From: Verrucomicrobiales bacterium
Lineage (GTDB): Bacteria; Verrucomicrobiota; Verrucomicrobiae; Limisphaerales; UBA1100
Assembly (NCBI GenBank): GCA_002721895.1
Contig: PBLV01000033.1
Location: 1-13,652 of the forward strand
Length of the DNA stretch: 13,652 nt
Reading direction: 5' to 3'
Below the pieces are notes generated by a model, which saw nothing but the letters and a program-made list of their open reading frames with translations, was not told where the DNA came from and made no database searches. The position numbers were made by a program, and so were the translations under genes. Below, piece by piece: positions 1 to 7,244 of this stretch. Numbering within the stretch: the stretch's first letter is position 1; every line of letters begins with the position of its first letter.

Positions 1-72
1 GGCCAAGGTCAGGGCCAAGGTCAGGGCCAAGGTCAGGGCCAAGGTCAGGGCCAAGGTCAGGGCCAAGGTCAG
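1..72 (+). repeat. Six perfect tandem copies of a 12-bp unit encoding Gly-Gln-Gly-Gln
   Basis: The unit GGCCAAGGTCAG occurs six times without a mismatch from base 1 to 72. The array may continue upstream of the window. It is in frame with the coding region, so gain or loss of a unit changes the protein by four residues without shifting the frame. Identity at the DNA level, including a fixed GGC/GGT and CAA/CAG codon alternation, points to recent expansion by slippage or unequal recombination. Confidence 0.95.
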
Positions 73-306
73 GGCAAGGATGGTCAGACCAATCCGGACT
101 CCAAGGGCAACGGTGATGAAGGTCGGCGCAGTGGGCAGGACGGAAACGATCCCCTGAACAAATTCATTTCTGGGAAGAGTGGATTCCTCAGCCTGCCGGA
201 TCGCGAACGTCGCAAAGTGATGCAATCCATTGCGGAGCGTTATCCGGAAGAGTATGGCCCGCTGGTCCGCCAGTTTCTCATCAACATCTCTGAGCGAAAG
301 AAATAG
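1..306 (+). CDS. C-terminal part of a Gly-Gln-repeat protein of unknown function (5' end outside window)
   Basis: The frame is open from base 1 to the TAG at 304-306, giving 101 residues of a protein that starts upstream. It begins with a pure Gly-Gln alternation (residues 1-24), then a polar Gly/Asp/Asn-rich linker, then a compact tail around residues 55-101. The tail reads GFLSLPDRERRKVMQSIAER, then a segment containing YPEEYGPLVRQF and ISERKK. From memory, tails of the form 'LPxRER...R.P.EY..LV.QY' end many uncharacterised proteins of Planctomycetota and Verrucomicrobiota, encoded near secreted terpene-cyclase-like toroid proteins and MoxR/VWA genes. The toroid neighbour is present here, starting 2 nt after this stop, so the two are probably co-transcribed. 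The low-complexity part looks like a flexible spacer. The function is unknown; I am sure of the reading frame but not of the family. Confidence 0.8.
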   Translation, partial: GQGQGQGQGQGQGQGQGQGQGQGQGKDGQTNPDSKGNGDEGRRSGQDGNDPLNKFISGKSGFLSLPDRERRKVMQSIAERYPEEYGPLVRQFLINISERKK

Positions 307-308
307 CT

Positions 309-1391
309 GTGAGAGTGAGTTTAGCCGGATATAGATTGGCCGCCATCAGCTTGGTTGTTGCGTTAAACGTAACAACATGGGCTGCCGAACCGAGCGCAGG
401 GAAAACAACCCCGCCGGGAGCGGACAAGGTTAAGGTGGACGCACAAACGGAGCGGGTGATCGAAGGGTCACTCAAGTGGCTCGCACAGCAACAACGGATC
501 GACCCCAAGGACAAGGATGTCGGTTACTGGGGCACAAGTCGGGAGGAATCACGTTATCCAATTGCGATGACTGGCTATACACTCATGGCGTTCATGGCGG
601 CCGGTAATCTTCCCGGTGAGGGGAAATATGGCAAGGTGGTCACCTTGGGTATGAACTATCTGCTCAAGACCATCAACGAGGACACGGGAATCTTCGGGGC
701 GAATGCCCAAGGTCAGTACATGTACGGGCACGGCGTGGCAACAATTGCCTTGGCCGAGTTGTATGGTCAGACAAAAGACCCGAATATCCGGAAAAAACTT
801 CAGTCCGTTGTGAACCGAATTGTAGCTAGTCAGAACAGCCAAGGGGGATGGCGTTATCGGCCGGTTAAGAGGGATGCTGATATTTCCGTTACGGTGCTGC
901 AGTGTGTCGCCCTGAGAGCCGCCAAAAACTCTGGAATTGATGTTCCCCAAAAGTCGTTGGACAATGCCGTTAAATATGTCAAGGCGTGCTTCAATCCGGC
1001 TTCTGGTGGGTTCAGTTATCAGCCCGGCAGTTCACCTGGATTTGCTAGGACTGCGGCTGCGATTTATTCGCTTCAGGTTTGCGGGCTGTACGATGATGAC
1101 TGGGTGAAGAGTGGCTCACGTTACTTGTTGAATCACTACAACGAAAATCAGGAATGGTATGTTTACGGCAATTTTTATGCCGCGCCCGCGCAGTACATGC
1201 AGGGAGGTGCCGTCTGGTCGAAGTGGTATGGCACCATTAAGAAGGACATTCTCAAGAAATCGAGGCGACAGGGAGACATGTATCGCTGGGATAATGTGGG
1301 CCGTGGTGGGGTGGGGCCGATTTTTAGCACCTCGGTTTTCACCATGATTCTGGCGATGCCTTACCACTATATTCCACTTTATCAACGGTAG
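309..1391 (+). CDS. Secreted prenyltransferase/squalene-oxidase-repeat (terpene-cyclase-like toroid) protein
   Basis: This 360-residue protein has an N-terminal signal peptide (basic MRVSLAGYR, then hydrophobic LAAISLVVALNV, with likely cleavage near WAA-EP at residue 26). The rest resembles the alpha/alpha-toroid of squalene-hopene cyclases. Seen features are helical repeats with aromatic/Gly motifs such as GYWG (72-75), a QNSQGGW motif (175-181) like the QW repeats of that superfamily, and DADISVT (189-195), which sits where cyclases carry DxDD-type acid motifs. It is shorter than a true triterpene cyclase (over 600 residues) and is exported, so it is probably not a hopanoid enzyme. Secreted members of this family are common and uncharacterised in Planctomycetota and Verrucomicrobiota. 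The start is a GTG 2 nt after the upstream stop, with only a weak purine stretch before it; a second in-frame GTG at 315 is possible. It is likely in one operon with the Gly-Gln protein. Confidence 0.8.
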   Translation: MRVSLAGYRLAAISLVVALNVTTWAAEPSAGKTTPPGADKVKVDAQTERVIEGSLKWLAQQQRIDPKDKDVGYWGTSREESRYPIAMTGYTLMAFMAAGNLPGEGKYGKVVTLGMNYLLKTINEDTGIFGANAQGQYMYGHGVATIALAELYGQTKDPNIRKKLQSVVNRIVASQNSQGGWRYRPVKRDADISVTVLQCVALRAAKNSGIDVPQKSLDNAVKYVKACFNPASGGFSYQPGSSPGFARTAAAIYSLQVCGLYDDDWVKSGSRYLLNHYNENQEWYVYGNFYAAPAQYMQGGAVWSKWYGTIKKDILKKSRRQGDMYRWDNVGRGGVGPIFSTSVFTMILAMPYHYIPLYQR

Positions 1392-1410
1392 GGCGTTCCA
1401 ACCGCTGCAT

Positions 1411-3738
1411 TTACTTCTTGGTGGAATTCCAGATCAGCTTGGGGCCCGCGCGTTGCGCCCCGTCGCCACATTGGCCAAACTGATTACTTCCCCAAGCCCA
1501 AAGGCTGCCGTCATCTTTAAGCGCAAGCGTGTGCTGGTGCCCAACGCTGACAAATTTCCAATCGAAACCATCGCCGACTTGAACAGGGGCATTTGCGCTT
1601 TTCGTGGTGCCATTGCCAAGCTGACCTTGGTCATTGGCTCCCTGCATCCATAAAGTGTCGTCGTCACGGATCAGGCCAATGTGGGTGCTTTGGGCTGATA
1701 TGCTTTTCCAGTTGAATCCCCACTTTTCCGATTTTGTGGGAACCCTAGCATCGACTGAACCATTCCGGGTAATAAACCTTGTTCCGGAACCAAATGCCCA
1801 AAGAGAGCCGTCGCGCTTAAGTAGCCAGGTGTTTTCAGTTCCCGTCCGCGCTTGAATCCAGTCTATGTCACTCCCAATTCGCTTCGGTAACAAAAGCCGG
1901 GCACTGATGCTGCCGTCACCGCATTGTCCCGCCTGGTTGCCTCCCCAAGTCCAGAGGCTGCCATCGGTCTTTAAAGCGGCACAATGGCCTCCGCCTGATT
2001 CAAATTTCCACCAGTCATTGTCGATGCCAAGTTGCGCCGGTGTGTCTGGTTTTGGGGTTGATGCTTGTCCAAATTGACCCTCTAGATTGATTCCCCAAAT
2101 CCACAGGGTATTTTTGTCGGCCAACGCCATGCAATTATTGTGACCTGCCCGCGCTGTTTTCCATTTTTGGCCGGGCTTGATGGTGACGGGATAGTTTCGA
2201 TTAACTCTGGTGCCATCACCCAGTTGACCGAATTGATTGTGCCCCCAGGCAACGAGTGTCCCCTTGTCATTCAATGCGACTGAATGATTAGCGCCGCAAC
2301 TGGCTTCGATCCAGTTTCCTGTTGTTCTCGGCTGAACGGGGCTTGGTTGATTGGCTAAGGTGGCATCGCCAAGTTGACCAAAATTATTCCGTCCCCATGT
2401 CCACAATGTGCCATCCTCGCGAATACCTAGGGAATGATGCCAGCCCGCGGAGACTGTTTGCCATCGGGCATTCCCAATACGAGTGGGGTGAAGCAGCTTG
2501 TTGGCTGTCCCATCGCCGAGTTGGCCCGAATTGTTAGCTCCCCATGCCCAGAGGCTTCCATCCGTCCGCCATCCTAGGCTGTGCTTCGCGCCTATTTCCA
2601 CTCGGCGCCAGTTGTGCATTTTTCCGATTTGAATGGGCCGGATGGTCATTGGCAGGGTGGGGTCGCCCCTTTGCCCATCATCATTCCTGCCCCAAGCCCA
2701 GAGAGAGCCATTGTTGCTTAAAGCCAGCGAATGTTCAGCGCCGGCAAGTGCTTGGATCCAGATGCCGGGAATATTTACGGGCCGATTTTGAGAACCCTTG
2801 AAACCTACACCGAGCTGTCCGTGGTAATTGTCACCCCACGCCCACAACAGGCCATTTCTCTGCCAAGCCAGCGAATGGGTTGGCCCGGCTGAAATTCCGA
2901 TCCAGCCGCCGCCCGGCAGCCGGGTGGGGGTTACCACTGCGCCGAAATGCCCCAGCCCCAACTGGCCGGAGAAATTGTTGCCCCAAGTCCACAGGCTGCC
3001 GTCTTTCTTGATGGCCAGCGAATGTTGGTCTCCGCAGGCGATTATTCTCCAATCACGACTCGAGCCAACCCGGATAGGATACAAATGGCGGGCAACGACA
3101 CCACCAGCGCCACCTCCTGGCAAAGTTCCCCAGGTCCATAGGCTGCCATCTCGTTTCAATCCCAGTGAGTGGTTCAAGCCACCAGCCGCAGCCACCCAGT
3201 TCGTGGCGGTGCCAACACGCGTTGGTCTGGAAGTGGTGCTGGTGCCTCCGTTTCCAAGCTGGCCGGCTAGATTCAATCCCCAGCCCCACAGACTGCCGTC
3301 CTTACGGATTCCCAAGCTGTGCATGTCCCCCGCAGAAACCGTTCTCCAGTCGTGATCAAAACCGATTTTCTTGAAACGGTCACAGTTTTTGAGAGTCCCA
3401 TCGCCCAGTTGTCCGTGCTTATTGCCGCCGGTGCCCCACAGGCTGCCGTCTGATTTGATTAATAGGCTATGAAAACGGCCAGCCGCCGCCATTGCCTGAC
3501 CTGGCTTTTGTTTGGGGGAAGGATTGGTGGTTTCGGGGATTTTCTTCGCCAGCTTGGGGATGGTTGTTTTGGCCGGAGGTATGTTTGGCGGAGATTCCGG
3601 AGGTGTGCGCGGAGTTGGTCGCGTCTGCGTGGGCAGTGAAGGAGGGGGAAGGGGTGCTACAGGTTCAGGTTGCCCTTCACCACAGCCGAGGAACAGCAGA
3701 CTGGCAATCATGCCGCATAAAATGGATTGGCCCTTCAT
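1411..3738 (-). CDS. Lipoprotein with 14 RCC1-like repeats (two possible seven-bladed propellers)
   Basis: The 775-residue product starts MKGQSILCGMIASLLFLGC, a lipoprotein-type signal with a Cys at the end of the hydrophobic stretch. The residue at -3 is Phe rather than the usual Leu. A Pro/Thr-rich linker of about 50 residues follows. The rest is 14 tandem repeats of about 48-50 residues with the RCC1 pattern: SAG-x-x-HSL-x-x-x-x-DGSLW-x-WG-x-N-x-x-GQLG-x-G. Repeats 1-11, 13 and 14 are recognisable, and repeat 12 is degenerate (it has DGSLWAFG but no GQLG). RCC1 blades form seven-bladed propellers, so 14 repeats would fit two. Eukaryotic RCC1 is a Ran exchange factor; bacterial secreted RCC1 proteins have no established common role, and an envelope scaffold or binding function is only a guess. 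I chose the ATG at 3738 over an in-frame TTG at 3750 because a GGGGGG ribosome-binding site lies between them. It converges with the toroid gene, 19 nt away. Confidence 0.87.
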   Translation of the reverse strand: MKGQSILCGMIASLLFLGCGEGQPEPVAPLPPPSLPTQTRPTPRTPPESPPNIPPAKTTIPKLAKKIPETTNPSPKQKPGQAMAAAGRFHSLLIKSDGSLWGTGGNKHGQLGDGTLKNCDRFKKIGFDHDWRTVSAGDMHSLGIRKDGSLWGWGLNLAGQLGNGGTSTTSRPTRVGTATNWVAAAGGLNHSLGLKRDGSLWTWGTLPGGGAGGVVARHLYPIRVGSSRDWRIIACGDQHSLAIKKDGSLWTWGNNFSGQLGLGHFGAVVTPTRLPGGGWIGISAGPTHSLAWQRNGLLWAWGDNYHGQLGVGFKGSQNRPVNIPGIWIQALAGAEHSLALSNNGSLWAWGRNDDGQRGDPTLPMTIRPIQIGKMHNWRRVEIGAKHSLGWRTDGSLWAWGANNSGQLGDGTANKLLHPTRIGNARWQTVSAGWHHSLGIREDGTLWTWGRNNFGQLGDATLANQPSPVQPRTTGNWIEASCGANHSVALNDKGTLVAWGHNQFGQLGDGTRVNRNYPVTIKPGQKWKTARAGHNNCMALADKNTLWIWGINLEGQFGQASTPKPDTPAQLGIDNDWWKFESGGGHCAALKTDGSLWTWGGNQAGQCGDGSISARLLLPKRIGSDIDWIQARTGTENTWLLKRDGSLWAFGSGTRFITRNGSVDARVPTKSEKWGFNWKSISAQSTHIGLIRDDDTLWMQGANDQGQLGNGTTKSANAPVQVGDGFDWKFVSVGHQHTLALKDDGSLWAWGSNQFGQCGDGAQRAGPKLIWNSTKK

Positions 3739-3742
3739 GGTT

Positions 3743-3748
3743 CCCCCC
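3743..3748 (-). promoter_or_regulatory. G-rich ribosome-binding site that decides the RCC1 lipoprotein start
   Basis: Read on the minus strand, GGGGGG lies 4 nt upstream of the ATG at 3738. An in-frame TTG at 3750 would put this stretch inside the coding region and has nothing comparable upstream. The ATG also places the positive charge (MKGQ) at the very N-terminus, as expected for a signal peptide. Confidence 0.5.
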
Positions 3749-3871
3749 AATGTCCCTCGCTTTTTGCTTGCTCACGGCCAGCGTTGGAATCATCATCCCG
3801 CCGATTTGCTTCCCGGCACCGTTTTTAATGTACGGCCTTGGGGCTGAAAAAACAAGCGCGGAAGCCTTCAT

Positions 3872-3946
3872 GCCTCGGTAGCTCAATGGTAGAGCAGTTG
3901 GCTCTTAACCAATTGGTTGGGGGTTCGAGTCCCTCCCGGGGTACCA
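3872..3946 (+). tRNA. tRNA-Lys (anticodon CTT), CCA encoded
   Basis: A full cloverleaf can be drawn. The acceptor arm is GCCTCGG with CCGGGGT, with G-U pairs at 1-72 and 4-69. The D arm is GCTC/GAGC with loop AATGGTA. The anticodon stem is GTTGG/CCAAT around loop CTCTTAA, so the anticodon is CTT (reads AAG, Lys). The variable loop is 5 nt (TGGTT). The T arm is GGGGG/CCCTC with loop TTCGAGT. The discriminator is A3943 and CCA is encoded at 3944-3946. It lies between the divergent RCC1 gene and the downstream transporter gene. A T-rich stretch follows directly. Confidence 0.95.
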
Positions 3947-4002
3947 TTTTCCTTTTTCATTTCGCCTTCCTGGTAAAATATTCGCCGTCGGCGGCGGCCT
4001 GC

Positions 4003-4017
4003 CCACCCAGGGTGGAG
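4003..4017 (+). promoter_or_regulatory. Shine-Dalgarno of the SLC13 gene inside a short hairpin
   Basis: GGTGGAG at 4011-4017 lies 5 nt before the ATG at 4023 and is one of the best ribosome-binding sites in the window. CCACC at 4003-4007 is perfectly complementary to GGTGG at 4011-4015 across a CAG triloop, so the site could be partly masked in the mRNA. The hairpin is short (5 bp) and may have no regulatory role. Confidence 0.4.
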
Positions 4018-4022
4018 ATGGA

Positions 4023-5846
4023 ATGACTGCAGAACAATACATCATCATTGCGTTGATCATTGCCACCTTTGGCATGTTTGCGTGGAATCGGTGGCGGTAT
4101 GACGTGGTGGCAGCTACGGCACTCTTTGCCTTGGCGATTGCCGATGTGATCCTAGAGAAGGCGACGGGAAAACCTTCCAATCTCTTGGAGGAGCCATCAA
4201 AAGCATTGGATGGTTTCGGTCATCCGGCAGTGATGACCGTTGCGGCCGTGCTTATCATCAGCCGGGCGTTGCGCAACTCCGGCGTGGTGGATTTGATTGC
4301 ACGGCAGGTCTCAAGGTTTGCCGGTAATCAAACTCTCCATATTTTCAGCCTTTGTGTGGTGGCGGCGGTTTTGTCCGCCTTCATGAACAATGTGGGTGCC
4401 TTGGCACTCATGCTGCCCGTGGCGCTTAAATCGGCTGCGGAGCAAAACCGTTCGCCCGGTCTGTTGCTGATGCCTCTGGCATTTGCCAGCATTTTGGGCG
4501 GCATGGTCACGATGATCGGAACTCCGCCGAACATTATTATTTCCAGCCTGCGCGCGGAACTCGTGGAAGGTGCACAGCCGTTCCGCTTGTTTGAATTCGC
4601 CCCGGTGGGTGGCTTGGTGGCCTTAGGGGGGGTGGCCTTTGTGGTATTGGTCGGTTGGCGTTTAATTCCGAAGGGTGGCCTGAAAAAACCCGGCACGGAT
4701 GCGCTTTTTGCGATCAACGAATATATCACAGAAGTGCGAATCCCAAACGAGTGTAAGTTTGTTGGCAAAACCATCGAGGAGGTTGAGGGCGAGGTTGGGG
4801 AGCGGATGACCATTTTCGGTTTCATACGCAAGGATGGCAAGGTGGTCTCCCCCAATCCGACCAGCTTGGTTCAGGCTGATAACACCTACTTGGTTAAGGC
4901 AGACCCGGTTGAGTTGCGTGCCGTGCTGGATGAATATGATTTGCGTCTTCCCAAGGATATGCGGCGGCGCATCGATGAGTTGCAGGCTGAAGACACGACT
5001 TTCATGGAGGTGGTAGTGCCGGCAAATTCGCCATTGGAAGGCCGGGACCGGGCGTATTTGAGGCGACGCACATCCAACTCCATCGTCCTCATGGCTATTG
5101 CGCGCCAAGGCAAGCCCATCCGAAAACGCTTGGGCAAGGCTCGATTTAGGGTGGGTGATGTCCTTTTGCTCCAAGGCAGCGCAACCAACTTGGAGGAATT
5201 TATTACACGATTGAATTTAATGGTCCTGCAAAGCCGCGAAGTGCAGGTCGGGACGTTTTCTCGTATTGGAGCTTCGTTGCTTATCTTTGGTGGTGCGATA
5301 ACCATGGGAATGATGGGTTTGCTGCCCACTGTCCTGGCATTTTGGGGGGCGGTTGTCATTTATTTGTTCAGTGGAATCCTGCCATTGCGCGATTTATACA
5401 GGGAAATCGACTGGCCCATAATTGTTCTCTTGGGGGCCATGATACCGGTCAGCAAAGCGTTGCAAGATACAGAATGCACCGACTTGATAGCGGTTGCAGT
5501 GGCTGATTTGTCAGGCGGGATTCCCGAGTGGGTATTGGTGGCTGTTGTCATGGCGTTAACCATGTGCCTGTCGGATGTCATCAACAATGCCGCTACGGCG
5601 CTCATTATGGCCCCCATTGGGGTGGGTATTGCCTTAAACTCGGGAGTTAATCCGGACCCATTCCTGATGGCGGTGGCGGTGGGGGCTTCCTGTGCTTTTC
5701 TGACCCCCATCGGGCATCAATGCAACGCCCTGATTCTGGGGCCAGGCGGATACAAGTTTGGTGATTATTGGAGAATGGGGCTACCGCTTGAAATCATCAT
5801 CGTGGGTATGGGAACTCCCTTGATTCTTCATTTTTGGCCGCTGTAA
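4023..5846 (+). CDS. SLC13/DASS-family anion permease with two RCK_C (TrkA-C) domains
   Basis: This 607-residue integral membrane protein is split by a soluble insert. Hydrophobic segments fill about residues 5-215 and 410-605. The middle (about 231-308 and 325-402) shows two RCK_C-like modules, the second ending in a typical FRVGDVLLLQG. The two membrane halves carry matching helical-hairpin motifs: NNVGALALMLP (122-132) with GTPPN (166-170), and DVINNAATALIMAPI (518-532) with TPIGHQCN (561-568). These correspond to the duplicated Asn/Thr substrate- and sodium-binding loops of the SLC13 (divalent anion:Na+ symporter) fold. Relatives carry sulfate, di/tricarboxylates or other anions. The insert arrangement resembles the TrkA-C-containing permeases often annotated as sulfate or sulfur-compound transporters, but the substrate cannot be read from sequence. 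RCK_C domains usually bind small ligands, so cytoplasmic gating is an inference. The start has a good Shine-Dalgarno at 4011-4017. Confidence 0.9.
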   Translation: MTAEQYIIIALIIATFGMFAWNRWRYDVVAATALFALAIADVILEKATGKPSNLLEEPSKALDGFGHPAVMTVAAVLIISRALRNSGVVDLIARQVSRFAGNQTLHIFSLCVVAAVLSAFMNNVGALALMLPVALKSAAEQNRSPGLLLMPLAFASILGGMVTMIGTPPNIIISSLRAELVEGAQPFRLFEFAPVGGLVALGGVAFVVLVGWRLIPKGGLKKPGTDALFAINEYITEVRIPNECKFVGKTIEEVEGEVGERMTIFGFIRKDGKVVSPNPTSLVQADNTYLVKADPVELRAVLDEYDLRLPKDMRRRIDELQAEDTTFMEVVVPANSPLEGRDRAYLRRRTSNSIVLMAIARQGKPIRKRLGKARFRVGDVLLLQGSATNLEEFITRLNLMVLQSREVQVGTFSRIGASLLIFGGAITMGMMGLLPTVLAFWGAVVIYLFSGILPLRDLYREIDWPIIVLLGAMIPVSKALQDTECTDLIAVAVADLSGGIPEWVLVAVVMALTMCLSDVINNAATALIMAPIGVGIALNSGVNPDPFLMAVAVGASCAFLTPIGHQCNALILGPGGYKFGDYWRMGLPLEIIIVGMGTPLILHFWPL

Positions 5847-5899
5847 GGGGCGAAAACCTTGATTGCTGAACTTGGTTTGTGTTTATCTAGCTCGACCCA

Positions 5900-6715
5900 A
5901 TGCAGATTTTCATCAATCGCGATGGCCAGCAGTTTGGGCCTTTCACTCTGGATCAAGTCAATCAGGGATTGGCCACCGGGCAATTGTTACCCACGGATTT
6001 TGCTTTTTTTGAGGGACTGGCGCAGTGGACGCCTCTAAACCAGATTCAAGGTGTTATTATACCGGGCGCGCTTGCGCCGATGGCCGTACCGGTTGAGGAA
6101 CAGCCGGCTGCGGCTCAACCTGAAGCTCAGCCGGACGAGGAACCCGTGGCAGATGGGGAAACAGTAGCAGCTGAGGCAGAATCTTTGGCTGAGGGAACCG
6201 CCAAGAAGAAAAAAATTTTGATGATTGCTGGGATCGCCATTGGAGTGACTGCCTTGGCCTTTGTTCTACTGTATGTATGGCCGGGGTTTTTAAAAGGGGA
6301 TGGGGGCGATGGAGCCGGTGCTGCATTAACGCCTTCAAGTTATCCCAGCAGCAATACCCCTCCACCGCCGCCTGATGACGGTGGTTCAACCGACGTATCA
6401 TTGCCTGATATAAGTGGAATGGAGTCGGTTAGCTATTTCGGAGATATCAAGCCTATTCTTGAGGCTAAGTGCGTTTCTTGTCACGGGAAGGAAACCACCA
6501 AGGCCAAATTGGATCTCAGCGATGAGCAGGGTCTGGCAGCGGGCGCGGATGGTGAGCCGGTCTATGTCGCGGGCAAGCCTGAGGAGAGTGAATTTGTATT
6601 GCGCATCATGGATGTGGACGACCCCATGCCTCCGGATGATGAGGAGCCGTTAACGGACGACGAGAAGAAAAAGATCGTTGCATGGATAAGTCAGGGCGCT
6701 CCGACTGACAAGTGA
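5900..6715 (+). CDS. GYF_2-domain, single-TM, c-type cytochrome fusion protein
   Basis: The 271-residue product has four parts. Residues 1-50 match a GYF_2 (DUF4339) domain, with QQFGPFTLDQV and an AQWTPL segment. Residues 51-104 are an acidic Ala/Glu/Pro linker. KKKK precedes a hydrophobic helix at about 106-127, and a Gly/Ser/Pro linker with PPPPP (154-158) follows. Residues 178-270 are a cytochrome c domain of the kind found in Planctomycetota and Verrucomicrobiota: FGDIKPILEAKCVSCHG with heme motif CVSCH at 191-195, then DPMPPDDEEPLTDDE, in which Met243 is a plausible axial ligand. The positive-inside rule puts GYF in the cytoplasm and the heme domain in the periplasm, where c-type heme attachment occurs, so the topology is self-consistent. 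GYF domains bind proline-rich peptides in characterised cases. No clear Shine-Dalgarno precedes the ATG. The gene follows the permease by 53 nt and may be in the same transcript. Its electron partner is unknown. Confidence 0.85.
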   Translation: MQIFINRDGQQFGPFTLDQVNQGLATGQLLPTDFAFFEGLAQWTPLNQIQGVIIPGALAPMAVPVEEQPAAAQPEAQPDEEPVADGETVAAEAESLAEGTAKKKKILMIAGIAIGVTALAFVLLYVWPGFLKGDGGDGAGAALTPSSYPSSNTPPPPPDDGGSTDVSLPDISGMESVSYFGDIKPILEAKCVSCHGKETTKAKLDLSDEQGLAAGADGEPVYVAGKPEESEFVLRIMDVDDPMPPDDEEPLTDDEKKKIVAWISQGAPTDK

Positions 6716-6717
6716 GG

Positions 6718-7212
6718 TCAGCGGGACTCGATTTGCTCATGTAGGGCCAAAAGATCCTTGTCCCGCAGGGCCATATCCTTGACGGAATCTCCCCCAATCT
6801 CAAAGGCCTGTGTGTAGTAGTCCATGGCGGTGTCTTGGCTCCCCAGTTGGCATTGATAACAGGCTAGGTTGTAGGGGATGACCCAGATGTCCTGAAATAC
6901 TGCCATGGCTGGCAGGAGTTGCTCAAAAGCTTCTTGTGTGCGGTTCAGTTCATGCAGGGCGTAGGAGCGATGAACCCATCCTGAGGACCGGCCGGGTGCG
7001 CTGTGGGTGAGCGTGTCGGCAACCTGCACGCATTTTTCCCAGTTGCCTCGTATGGACTCAACGGTCCACCGCATTTCAAGCGCATCAGGATGACTCTGGA
7101 ATTCGGCCGCGATGGAGTCCAGTTCCTTGGCAGCTTCAGTGGTGTTGCCTAGTTCGAGCCAACCTTGGGCGGCCGTAATTCTGTGCGAATCTGGTGCCTC
7201 AATGGGTTTCAT
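6718..7212 (-). CDS. Small TPR-repeat protein
   Basis: This 164-residue protein has no signal peptide and no membrane segment. Its sequence is alternating helices with tetratricopeptide spacing: AAQGWLELGNTTEAAKELDSI (about 14-34), a helix pair around GWVHRSYALHELNRTQEAFEQL (78-99), and IPYNLACYQCQLGSQDTAMDYYTQAF (111-136). The small-Gly/Ala pattern at TPR positions (for example YNLACYQCQLG...A...Y) is clear in the last two repeats. It is probably a cytoplasmic protein-interaction adaptor; no partner is indicated by its neighbours. The start is the ATG at 7212, and the sequence before it is CCCC-rich with no Shine-Dalgarno. A perfect TATAAT lies 26 nt upstream. The gene ends 2 nt from the stop of the convergent GYF-cytochrome gene. 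Confidence 0.8.
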   Translation of the reverse strand: MKPIEAPDSHRITAAQGWLELGNTTEAAKELDSIAAEFQSHPDALEMRWTVESIRGNWEKCVQVADTLTHSAPGRSSGWVHRSYALHELNRTQEAFEQLLPAMAVFQDIWVIPYNLACYQCQLGSQDTAMDYYTQAFEIGGDSVKDMALRDKDLLALHEQIESR

Positions 7213-7238
7213 GGGGAAAACTGCAAAATAGTTATCAT

Positions 7239-7244
7239 ATTATA
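7239..7244 (-). promoter_or_regulatory. Candidate -10 element for the TPR gene, in an AT-rich divergent spacer
   Basis: The minus strand reads TATAAT here, a perfect sigma-70 -10 hexamer, placing a start of transcription about 20 nt before the ATG at 7212. No good -35 is present at 16-18 bp (best matches are about CCGACT). The same AT-rich stretch reads TATTAT on the plus strand at 7238-7243, so it could also serve the glutamate dehydrogenase gene, again without a good -35. Confidence 0.4.

Noticed and set aside
1..72. Possible CRISPR array
   Set aside because: The 12-bp units are directly contiguous, without spacers, and are in frame within a coding region.
2828..3355. 175-residue plus-strand open frame
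   Set aside because: It is antisense to the RCC1 gene and repeats every blade (recurring Pro/Ser-rich segments), as expected from a shadow of a repetitive gene.
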